Source of the DNA: Priapulus caudatus
Lineage: Eukaryota; Priapulida; Priapulimorpha; Priapulimorphida; Priapulidae
Direction: 5' to 3'
Assembly: GCF_000485595.1 (NCBI RefSeq)
Contig: NW_014577086.1
Coordinates: 465,337-529,336, forward strand
DNA: 64,000 nucleotides
In this document: piece by piece, positions 27,905-40,700 of the stretch
How positions within the stretch are numbered: the stretch's first letter is position 1
Layout: each line of letters starts with the position of its first letter
Position numbers and translations under genes: made by a program
Notes under the pieces: model-generated
The model's input: only the letters and a program-made list of their open reading frames with translations
What the model was told of the DNA's origin: nothing
Databases searched by the model: none

Positions 27905-29489
27905 CGTACGTACGTACATACATACATACATAGAAAGACAGATAAGAAAAACAAAACCATGAAAGAAATGAATGGGTAAATAAATAAATAAATAAATTAA
28001 TAAATTAATAAATAAATACTACAGGTTGTATCTCATAAACGTCTGTAATTGTCCCAAATTCGTCTCTTATTTTTATTCTCTGAGTTGTAAGAAAATCGTA
28101 TATTGCAGGTGCCTGGGTTTGAGTATCCCAGTAATTTTACAGTTGCCTATCCGACCATTCTCGTGCCCAACGTGGACAACGTTAGAACTGAATTCCTTAT
28201 CAATGCTATCTCAGCGATGGGCAAGGCCGTCCTTCTAATAGGTACGTGTCACGTGATGAAGCTGGTGATGTGGTACTTTTGTATATCACTATACTCTCTG
28301 ATATGTTTGTAATAAAATCAGTGATGAAACTTCTGCATTGTAGCTATTTCATGCTGAGTGTGGTAGCAGAGATTTTTGTTTCAACGTGGTATGTAATATA
28401 TTATATTTTAAGATGCTGAGAAGGTTTAATATTAATTGCTTTCTTGTATATCTCAGGCGAACAAGGCACTGCCAAGACTGTCATCATAAAGAATCACTGC
28501 AATAAATATGACCAGGAACATCATCTATTTAAGAACTTTAGTTTTTCCAGTGCTACTACTCCAATGATATTTCAGGTAGCCTCACGTTATTTCGTTTTGC
28601 CGGTTGACCTCGATCACAGTACGGGAAAAAATCTTGTGAACTTACGACTGCAATGATTTTTTGTGATATAATTACTTAAAAATAAATAATAAAAATTTAA
28701 ATAACTTTGAATCGTTCGTAAACATTTGATAACATGTGACAAATGTTAACATCTTTGGTTAAATTGTAGAGAACGATAGAGAGTTACGTGGACAAGAGAA
28801 TAGGCAACAACTATGGACCCCCGAATGGGCGTAAAATGACCGTGTTTGTAGATGACCTGAACCTGCCAGTAGTTAACGAATGGGGTGACCAGGTGCGTAG
28901 ATCTGTTCTGTGTTCGTGTTTGTACCTAAATATGTGCATATGCTCTGCATACCTATCTGCATTGATATCAGCAATGTATAGCTCTGTTGGTATGTGCACC
29001 TTTGGTCCTACAGCTAGAAACTGTTATCGGAAATATCGGTGAGCGCATTGTGCATTCAAATTGTATTATTGTTATCGGAGTGCAATATTTGTATTGATAA
29101 TTGTATTGTATTGATATATTGATTAGCCCACCAACGAGACCATGCGACAGCTTCTAGAGATGAAAGGATTCTACAACCTTGAAAAACCTGGTGATTTTAC
29201 GAAGATTGCTGATGTACAATTTGTGGCAGCCATGATTCAACCAGGTACGTCAACTCACGTGTTTGTATAATTTATCTCTCGATATGTTTTTGTCTTCGAT
29301 TATCAGAAACCTAAATAAAAGTTAAAAACTTATTAACAAATCGCTGACTTCGATGAGAAGCAGAGTCGTTGCAACGGTGGCAGCAGTAACAACAATAACA
29401 TCCGCATTAGCAGCAGCAGCATCATCACCACAACCAGCAGAAGCAGCCGCCGCCTCGGCCACTATAACAACAGCAGCATCAGCGGCAGC

Positions 29490-29550
<61 letters not shown>

Positions 29551-31585
29551 GCAAAACCAACAACAACAGCGGCCGCAGCTACAACAGCAGAACCATCAGT
29601 CATACCCAGAAAAGAACACTATAGCGCCTGCCCAGTAGCATATCACTTATTACTTTTCAAACAATTACAATGTCTAACAGGTGGCGGAAGAAACGACATT
29701 CCATCACGGCTGAAGAGACATTTCTCCATCTTCAATTGTACTCTACCCTCAGACCAATCCATCGATCAGATCTTCAGTGTCATCTGCAAAGGACATTTCC
29801 GCCAGGTACGCCACTGAAATCATCGGGCAATCAAATAATTTATCCCCCGCTGGATCTATTAAAAATAATTGTAAGCTGTTAGCTGGAAAATTGATGCTAA
29901 CTTTCCTTTAAGCTCCCACTCGATCGCTCGTGCTTCTCAATATCATGATTAGGTGTGCTGCTATTGTACAGCTGTTAATCTAATATGGAAGACAGGGAAT
30001 AGGGCTTATGTCGTTATTAGGGGAGAAAGGCAATGCATGTATTGCATACTATTTACTACTAACCATGTGCATTTCAGGACCTGGGGTTCTCCAGGGAGAT
30101 TTGTAGGACGGCAGCTAAGCTTGTACCACTTACGCGGAGACTGTGGCAGAATACCAAACAGTGCATGATGCCAACACCTGCCAAGTTTCACTACATCTTC
30201 AACCTGCGTGATCTCAGCCGCATCTGGCAGGTAATTGATCAACGTTTGTCTTTAGCTGGCATTTACAGTTTTGAACCTCATTCACAAAACTATATCGATA
30301 GGTAGGCCCCTACGTTTGGTATTAATGTAACAGAGAGCTCAACGCTACACCAGTGAGTGCAGAGATTAAATAGGCGACGATGGAGAAGAACAGCCGGTCA
30401 AACAATGAGAGGCAAAGCGGAGAAAGATAGCGACAGCGATGCATCTTTATTCCAAAAAGTACTGATAACACTACACGGGAGAAATACCTAAGAACCGCGG
30501 TCCAACACTCATACACAGTGTGACAGAAGATGCGCGCCTCCCTTTTATCCGTCACGGGGTTAGAGTTACCCTCAACGAAGAAATGCATCTAGCTACAATG
30601 AGTTTAGCATCGTGTCCCCGTGGCTGGTGCCGACAGTTCGCATCTGTATCTTCTGTTTTTATCACCTGTGTTACTGTTTACTAAAGTAATATATTTGCGT
30701 CATGTGCTCTTGCTACATGCTTGCTACTTGCTACTTGCTACTTGCTACATGCGTGGCCTGTGTTTATGTAAATCTATACAGCTTAGATCAGTAGCTATAC
30801 CTTGTTACTACGCCACATTACTTAAACGGGTTCGTGATTAAACTTCTAGGCCGACCATTTTATGTTGGCGGCTGTCGCTAAGTTTAACATGGATGCTGTG
30901 TTAATATGTGACACTTCATCTAAAGGAATGTCAACGAATTCGTACACTGTAACAGGGAATGTTGAATGCCACAAGTGAGGTCGTCGCAGAGAAGGACAAC
31001 TTGATCAGGCTGTGGAAGCACGAGTGCACGAGAGTCATTGCTGATCGTTTTGTCTGCGAAGATGATACACGATGGTTCCGCAGCGCTCAGCAAGAGGCAC
31101 GTGCACATTTATCACATATTCCTCGCTTCTAGTAACCACCTTTATGTACACGAAGACATCCCTCGCAAAACGCGTGCTATTTTTCTTAATATTTTTTTTA
31201 TACTGGCACCTCTAATTTTATCTAGGGTGAGATATGATTTAGCAGATGATATCACCATGGAGTCGCTATAATTATTACAATAGAATTCGCTACATAATAT
31301 GAAGTAGGCATAGCGGTTTCACATCACGTACACTTCACATTTCACGAGCTACATTTCACACGTAACTTCCTGTGACATTTTACGTCACTACGCACCTCAC
31401 GGATCATAATTCACATATATAGACCTAGCTATTACAACCTGGTAAAATACATAGTGGCTCATTACAGTTGGTTGAGTCCAGCTTCAGTAAGGACGACATT
31501 AAAGGATCCAAGTCGGATGTTTACTTCGCGGATTTTCTGCGCGAAGCACCAGAACCAACAGGTTTGTAAGGATGCGACGTTACTT

Positions 31586-31634
<49 letters not shown>

Positions 31635-34590
31635 TATATTCTACTGTATTTCTGCGAGCCAACGTATTAATTTACTGATAAATTATTAACGCCGCACTAA
31701 AAAATTATTTGCCTCTAAAAATAAATCTCCGGTATTTTCCGGTCATCAGCTGATGTAAATTTTTATGCCTACACTCATACAGTCAGCGGTTCTAGTTTCA
31801 TTTTCTTATGATTATTATGATCATGTGAGAGTTATCAATTCCACAAATTCCATATAATATAATATGCCTTATTATGGTAGACCGTCAATCTGCCGTGACA
31901 ACAACTAGAGCCGAGAGGATACACTTAATATGTGTCGTAGTGACACCTTTATGAACAACTTGTGTATTGCTGTGGTGCAGGAGAGGAGGATGCGGATATT
32001 GCCCTCGTTCCACCGAAGATCTATGAACCAATCGAGTCATTTGACAAGCTACGTGTTAAACTTCTCAGCTACGTGGGCCAGTATAACGAGTCGACGAGGG
32101 GCGATGGACTTGATCTTGTCTTCTTTAGAGTACGTTGCTACATGTCACCGCAGTTTTATTTTTTGACTAAATATTAACAAATATTACATGCGCTTGTTAC
32201 GACTGCGAAATTGAGTGAATTGGCGCGATGTGATTGTACATCTCTCAGCTAGCTTCGAACACTCCCGACGGGGAAAACATAAGAAAGTGCCTGTCATCAG
32301 CAGAGCGAAGTATGTGGCGACATATCGTATATTTAAAGTTTTCTTTGCGAATAAGAGCATTTCCGAGATAATTGTATTCCCGATAGAGTATTCGATTTCG
32401 TTTGATTCGATCTCGTTGTTTGTTTGTCACGCGATGTCACCTCGCTATAACTACGGGATGTCGTTGTAGGATGCGATGGTGCACATGGTGCGGATTGCAC
32501 GCGTACTCGCCACCCCACAGGGAAACTGCCTGCTAGTCGGAGTCGGAGGCTGTGGTAAACGCGTTCTCACGAAGCTCGCCTCCTTTATCAATGGATACCA
32601 ATTTCACACGATCACCCTCGCAAGGTGAAATAAGCTCGCGTTACAGTCCCCACCCATTCGCTCATGAAGTGCTAGCGAGTTAATAATACACTAGGTGTTA
32701 ATTAGCATCAGCCAGCTAAATATTTTATGAAAAGGGGATGTTATAAAATCTGTGTGCCTAATGTTTTAATCATGCGATCAGGTTATGGGCATGTGGCTAA
32801 TATTAGGTTTGAAATTAGTTAGAAAAAGCCTTTTATAGGCCTACTCCCTTGCTCCCACATACATACTCGGTCCCTTCTTGAGTGTCATTGTTTTCTGCGT
32901 TAAAATACAGTGAGGCATCAGATTTTGCATATTATGAATACGAATGTTATTTTAATTGTAACACTAATGTTTGGCTATAGTTAAAGCTATAGTGACTAAG
33001 ACAGTTTGTTTCAACATAATGTAGTTGCTCTTCCTTCATTTAATCTGATAATTCTTTTATTTAGGGGCTACAACGTGTCAAACTTTCTCGATGACTTGAA
33101 AGGTCTGTTTCGCAGAGCGGGAGTAGACGCAAAGAAGATCACGTTCTTCTTCTGCGAGAAAGACATTAAAGATGAGTCATTCATGGAGTACATGAACAAT
33201 ATACTGTCTTCTGGTGAGGTATGAATCACACGTAATCCCTACCATTACGATTTTCATAGAACGGATAATGGAAAATATTATCATCTAATGAGGTATGTGG
33301 TGATACAGATTTTGAAGCCCACTAGAAGAGAATGTTAAAAATTGCCAACGTCAAAACGCTAATATGTATTGGAATACCACGATAAACCAGCATACCACAA
33401 TGGATAAACACAATGGATACCACATATCACGATAAACCATGATACCACAATTGGAACATCACGATAAAATTGAATAAAACACAATGAACCAAGTTATAAA
33501 TATATATAAGCAATATACGATCATTCCATCTGTTATAGCGATGTAATCAGAAAATATCGTACACGTGAGGAGACCCATACGCCGCGGATGTCCGTGTTGT
33601 TACAGATATCTAACCTATTCACGCGAGACGAGACGGAAGAGATCTGTCAGTTCCTGACTCCCGTCTTTAAGCGCGAGAGACTCCGCACGATGCTCACCAC
33701 TGAGAACCTGTACGGCTTCTTCCTCGACCGCGTCAAGGCCAATCTCCACATCGTGCTCAGCTTCTCACCGGTGAGATCACTCACGTATAGCTGTGTCAAG
33801 CATTTCACTGAGATTTGTCACTCTGCGTCTGTCGCACTGATATGTCCGACAAACGTGTAAGGTGTAAACGCGCAGACTCAGAGATGCGACGGTCGAATTT
33901 GCCGCACCGACCTCTTAGGAGGCACGATGACGGGTTTACAAGTATCTCGGAGATGTAAACTCCACACAGCGTGATGATTTGCGTTATCCTCAACTTGATT
34001 TGATAACGGCAAATCATCACACTGTGCGGAGTGTACAGGGATGTGGCGCAAAGATTTCGCAAATAAGTTCACTGAGATGTTGCGGGCGGATGTTCCCCGC
34101 AGGTGCACAACGCAGAGATGTTACAAAGACGTGTAACACAGATACGTCACAAAGAGTTGCAACTATCAGGTGTTTCAGGCAGGTGTTTTTTATTGGACAG
34201 GTTGGTGAGAGATTCCGTAACTGGGCGCTGAAATTCCCCGGCCTGATCTCAGGCTGCACGATGGACTGGTTCCAACGCTGGCCAAAAGACGCCCTAGTCG
34301 CGATGTCTCAGCACTTCCTTGATAACTTCAGCCTACTATCAAACGGCGACACCCGATCCTCACTTGTTGCCGCGATGGCAGATTATCAGGTGTTGCTTGC
34401 GCGTTTGCGTGCGTGCTGTGCATGCGTGCGTAAGTGTGTGCGTGCGCGTGTGTGCGTGCGCATCTGTGCGTATGCGCGCACGTGTACTTGTGGTGCTGCA
34501 ATGTACGCCTGCGAACGTATGTGGCGCAGCGTACATGCGTGCGTGTGCGTGCGTGCATGCGTGCGTGTGCGTGCGTGCATGCGTGCATGC

Positions 34591-34624
<34 letters not shown>

Positions 34625-34680
34625 AGTTTCGTGTGGGTGTGTGTGCGCGTGTATGCGTGCGGGTGGTGTTGCACGCGTTC

Positions 34681-34719
<39 letters not shown>

Positions 34720-37700
34720 CGTGCGTGCGTGTGTGTTGTGTGTGTGTGCGTGCGTGCGTGTGCGCGTGTGTGCGTGTGTGTGTGTGCGTGCGTGCGTTTG
34801 CGCGTGTGTAATGCTGCGTGCGCGTGTGTCCATGTATATTTTTGTGCGTGCGTGCATGTGTGCTTGCGTGCATGCATGCGTGTTGTACATACATTGCTGT
34901 GTGTCTGTTGCCATGCAACTGCAATTCTCATCTGAGTGCGATGACGGGCATATAATCGACGCTTTTTAACCGATCTAACAGGTGCGTTAGTTTTTTCAGT
35001 TTTTAGTGAACGGAATCAGTATTGCTTACTAATGTCGCCACTGAAAATCATTCTATCAGTGAGCAAAAAGGTAAGGGTTGCGGACACTTGAGAGTAACCG
35101 CTTTTGATTGTTCCTTGCTCAGGACTTGGCCGTCGATCTATGCCAGAACTACTTCCAGCGATTCCGCCGACAGACACACGTTACACCGAAGACCTATCTG
35201 TCTTTTCTCAACAGCTATAAGGAGGTGTACACGAACAAGCTCGAGGAGATCAGCACTCTCTCTGCGCGAATCAACAATGGTACGTTTACACGGAGCCCAC
35301 CCGCTCGCATGACGTTATAAGTATAAATCAGCTTGCCATATCATTCATTAAGTAAATATAAAGTGTACATCAAGCCATCTAAATATATGAATAAATCTTT
35401 AGGAACAACGGGAAAACCATAAAAAAATCGTTGTGCATCTGCAGATGTAGTAGACATTCGGGTCTTTTGCGATAGTATTCGAAACGGCGAAGCTATTGTT
35501 GTAACGGCCCCATACGCACATAGCAGGAGAAAAGTTCACACACAAAACATGGGGTTTCATGATAACCGGGAATAAAAGTCGGCGGTTGATGGCTACGATG
35601 TACCTGATCTGGCACCGACATGGATTGCGAACAGTAGTGACCTATTGTATCTGTGGTTAAATAATAGAATAATACATGGCAAGTGGGATTTTTGTTTGCG
35701 TTACACGACGAATATCATAAACCGTGAAGAAACAAATTTTTGGGAGAATACAATATATTTACCGTTTGGGACCGACAGCATAACCCCATAGCTACCAAAT
35801 CACAAAGATAAAGATCTGTTGTAAGGCGCGCCACAATGATAAATGTGGAGCGACGCTCAAGTGTACATTTTCTTACAGGCCTACAGAAGCTGCAAGAAGC
35901 TACTGAGTCGGTCGAGGAGCTTTCGCAAGAACTGTTAGTTAAGGAACAGAATCTACAAGTTGCCTCTGAGAAGGCTGAACAGGTATAGGCGACTGTAATT
36001 TTTCTTTCATTATTTAAAGTGAATACAACTACTGAATTAACTCTTTCGAAATCACGTATGCTAACTGGAAGAGCTTCTGTGTAAGTGCTGTAGAAAAATA
36101 TTAGAAATTTTCTGACTTTTCGTTAGTAAACTGGTTACGTTTGAAACGTTAACTATACTGTTGTATTAGAAGATGTAAAACCTTTGCTCGACGATGATTG
36201 AACATGCAAGACGATTCTACCAGAGGAGATACTCAGAGTATAGTATAGGGGCGCCCGTTGCTAGTATATTGCTTTTATACAGCTATTGCTTCTCGTTACA
36301 GGTTTTAGAAGAAGTGACAGAAAAGGGGCGCCTGTTACTAGTATAAACAGCTATTGCTTCTCGTTACAGGTTTTGGAAGAAGTGACAGAAAAGGCGACTC
36401 TGGCACAAAATGCTAAGCGTCAGGTACAGCAGGTGAAGGATCGTGCGCAGGCTCTCGTGGATAGCATCGCCGTAAGTTTTCATCAGGCTACCCAGAACGG
36501 GCGGCAAATGATGGACCGCATGTGGGTCCTCATGGTACAACTAAGAATGTAGTAGCTCTCTCTTGCATTACGCACAGAAACGCGCGATAGATGCAAACCG
36601 ACTGAACTACAAGAGAGGTGAAAATAGTACAGCTAGAAGCGCTAATATTTGACGTTTTCATTACAGTTGCGCAAGTGCGGTTCCATTTGCGGTAATACAA
36701 CAAACCTTGAAGCGTGCTGAGATAACTGTATAAGTTGGGGCTAATCGGGAAATTGTATTCTACTTCCAAATAGCTTATTTACAAAAACCAAGGACGACTC
36801 ATGCGCACTAAAAGCATAGGTCGAAACGGGGTATAGCCAGGCATGGCCGCTTTTTTTCATATCACATCTATTAGCGGTCCATTATAGTCATAACTGAAAG
36901 GGTGTCGACGCAGGTCTCTTATTCATGACAACATGTGACGTCTTGTGCGATGATAGGCCGATAAGGGGGTCGCAGAGGAGAGGCTAGAGGACGCCAAGCC
37001 GGCATTGAAGGAAGCCGAAGCCGCGCTACAAACCATCCTGCCTGCGCACATCGCCAGCGTACGCAAGCTCGGCAAGCCACCTAATCTCATCATGCTCATC
37101 ATGGACTGCGTGCTGCTGCTATTCAAGGTGCGTGGTTCATACCAATTTCAGACCGTGACTGTACAGGTTCTTACAGTATGGACTGCGATATGGTAATTGC
37201 AGCACGCGTTGAGCACACGTATACATATACTAGGTAAACTGATCCAGAAGAGAGGTAAATGTGGTTTGTGTTCGGAATTGACACATAGGAAGATATTCAA
37301 ATTAACTCGCATAAAATACGATATAAATTTATGGGTAACGTAATCATAGTTGGATTTTTTTTTACTGTAGAAGTCCGTAATACGCGTTATACCAGACATG
37401 AAAACGCGATGTGTGATGCCGTCATGGCAGGAGTCTCTCAAGTTGATGAGTGGAACAGCATTTCTCCAACAGCTGCTCAACTTTCCAAAGGTATTCTAGG
37501 CCTATTATGGTTATTGTCTTATTCAGTGCTTAATGTATAAATTCACAGTACAAATTAAACGGTTCGCTAGAGCATAGGGAATGCCGCCCCCTCCCCACAA
37601 TCACATTTGTAATCTGTGGAATCGAGATAGCTGAGAATTAGCCTTTACTATATCTGTTATATAAACATAAATACAAAGGCCTCTTGCTAAACACTGCTAC

Positions 37701-40700
37701 ATAAGATATTTGAACTAATTGAAGAAATCTCGCTAACAGCCAAAACGTAAACAATAAAAATGTCTCCGATATGTCTAAACACCCGAACACCCAAACACCC
37801 GAAAAAATGCCTAAACACCCGATACTTATGGCGAGCACCCAATACCACACGATCTTCTACTGTGATAAATAATAATCTGTTTTGCAAGTGGTGTGGGTGC
37901 TCAGCATCTCTCTACCTGTTAGTTTCGGTTTGCTACCGATCAGTTAACACGCCATTATATGTCGCCGTACTAGCTGATATCGCGTGCATTTTGTGTAAGG
38001 ATACTATCAATGACGAGGTGACCGAACTGCTGGAGCCATATCTACGGCGTGAGGATTATAACATTGTCGAGGCGCGCAGAGTGTGCGGCGACGTCGCGGG
38101 TCTCTGCTCCTGGACACGCGCCATGGTCTTCTTCCACGGCATCAACAAGGAGGCCTTGCCGCTAAAGGTATAGTAGTGTATACATGTAGTACGTATAGTA
38201 GAATGTATAATAGTGTTGCACACCAACATGCCATTCCTAAACAGAGCGGTTGCTCCACGTAGCAGACGTTGTACAATATGGCGCGTGATTCTTATACAGA
38301 GCCTTTGCTTATAACGATGTTACGTGTTGCTCTTACTTTCGCTACGCTGGAGATTATTGATTACACCCACACGCACACCCACACACACACACGCACGCAT
38401 CCACGCACGCACGCACGCACGCATATATAATATATATATATATTAACATATTATATATATATTATATTATATATATATATATATATATATTATCATATTG
38501 ATATGGATTACATATTGGTTACTCAGCTTAATCTCTAAAGATTCCTCTAGTTAGACCACGCTACAGAGGAAGTGGTACTATGTGCTTGCTTTGGGAAATG
38601 TCTGCGTTTGGTGACAATCCTTCCATCTTTCACATAGAATTAGAGAAAAGTACGCATCTGTAACAAACAAACAGAAAACGTCTGGCATACCGCACGCACA
38701 GATATCAATCTCGATCGTGAGCGTTGTGTGCTCACGCAAGAGCAAAGTTTCAGACACGCTGATGCCTTGTTGCAGGACAACGTGGCGAAGGCAGAGGCGC
38801 GGCTGCGCAAGGCTGTGGCAGACCTCGATCAGGCGGAGACAGAGCTATCGCAGAAGCAGCAGGAGCTGGACACTGTGAAGGCAATGTACGAGTCTGCACT
38901 TCTCGAGAAACAGGTTCGTGCGTGCTTGCATGCGTGCGTGCGTGCGTGTGTGTGCGCGTGCATGCGTGGGTCTTATTTACCAATAGTTTCTTATAACCAG
39001 GGCTGTCTAGGGCGGGGTGTATAGGTTGTGTAAATAACTGTGGTGTATATAGTATAAGGTATAATTAAGTATGTGGTATATATATATATACCACATATAA
39101 ACACCATATAAAGGGTTGCCCAGTAATTTATCATAAACTTCTGGCAATTATTACAGTATGCAATTGAAACGCTAACTTGATTATTTTTAGTGCTGTGACG
39201 TTATTTTTCTGTGCGATTTATACGGCTAGCTGCCCTTAAATTTAAACCCAACTACACTTGTTGAGCCGTTCATTGTTGAAAGAGATGCATCGCTCACGCA
39301 CACATATATGATGCACAATTATATGGGTTATAGCTCGCCATTTTGGAGCTAAAGAAAATTTTCCATTTTGCGTCGTCGTTTTAGAGACTAGTAGACGATG
39401 CAGCTCAGTGCAGGAGGAAGATCGAGAATGCCAAGGCTCTGCTGTTAGGTCTCTCCGACGAGAAGCTCAGGTGGACAGAATCTAGCGGTACCTTCCGGTA
39501 CGTGAGTCCACTTTGTGACGATTCTACTTTGTATCGACAGATGTATTAATCGTAAGCTTATTCACGTATGCATGCGATCCATTCCCTGCACTGATAATTG
39601 CAACTATGCAGTAATTACATGATAATTGCAACTATGCAGTAATTACATAATAATTGCAACTATGCAGTAATTACATGATAATTGCAACTATGCAGTAATT
39701 ACATGATAAATGCAACTATGCAGTGATGCTTACAAATAAGCCTAGTCATCAAATCTGGCAGATATTCTGTGATACCGACGGCTTCTTACTTGTACTGGTA
39801 CCAGTGAACCGACCGCTACTCCTTTCACCTAATTGATTCTCATTGCTCAGCTTCTCGCCAAGAAAATNNNNNNNNNNNNNNNNNNNNNNNNNNNNNNNNN
39901 NNNNNNNNNNNNNNNNNNNNNNNNNNNNNNNNNNNNNNNNNNNNNNNNNNNNNNNNNNNNNNNNNNNNNNNNNNNNNNNNNNNNNNNNNNNNNNNNNNNN
40001 NNNNNNNNNNNNNNNNNNNNNNNNNNNNNNNNNNNNNNNNNNNNNNNNNNNNNNNNNNNNNNNNNNNNNNNNNNNNNNNNNNNNNNNNNNNNNNNNNCGA
40101 CACACACACCAACACACACAACAACACACACACACGGACTGTTTTCGAGACCGGTACGACCGCTAATACATCAGCCGAAAGTGATATTTTCATGCTGTAA
40201 GGCATTGAGGTTGTTAACGAGTGAACCGACAGCAACCTGAAGAGAGTTCGGCCATCGTTTTTTTTATCATAAGACTGGGCGCGATTTCTTCGCCGGGTCT
40301 TCTTCTATTGTTGGTCCCCCAGCTTTTGACTTCCGCAGTGTCCAATTCTCCAACATCGCTTCAAAGATTGTAGTTCTGACTACCTTTCGCTGACGACCTG
40401 ATCTAACACTTAGGATTCGCTAAATCAGTAAAAGGCACAGACTCTCCATTCGATGCGAATCAATCTCTGCCCATCATGTCGTCAGATCAGTAGCTTATGC
40501 AAGCCCCAGCTACCATATACTTCGAGTTTTAAGTAGATAATTAACTCGCTAGAATATTGATCGTATAATCACACACATAATAATTTGTGGATTCCCGGAT
40601 AAAGGGTACTCATAAAAAAGGTTGAGCAGGCCTTGGAAATTTTGAATGGGCGCCCAATTAATAGAAAGCGGAATATACTGTTCCCAAAATTGAATTCTGT

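Noticed and set aside
29322-29817. Ala/Thr-rich and Ala/Val-rich proteins
   Set aside because: They come from the CAG/CAA repeat. Only 29681-29805 is a real exon.
31224-31270. Small exon between 31096 and 31468
   Set aside because: An acidic frame looked plausible, but it has no donor and wrong phases. The GC donor at 31097 joins the flanking exons directly with the right spacing.
33979-34935. 318-residue open frame, with antisense 181-184-residue frames
   Set aside because: It is the exon at 34201-34389 run on into a (GTGC)n microsatellite. The rest is low-complexity V/C/A or T/H.
39592-39727. CRISPR-like 28-bp repeats
   Set aside because: Units are directly adjacent, without spacers, inside a eukaryotic intron.
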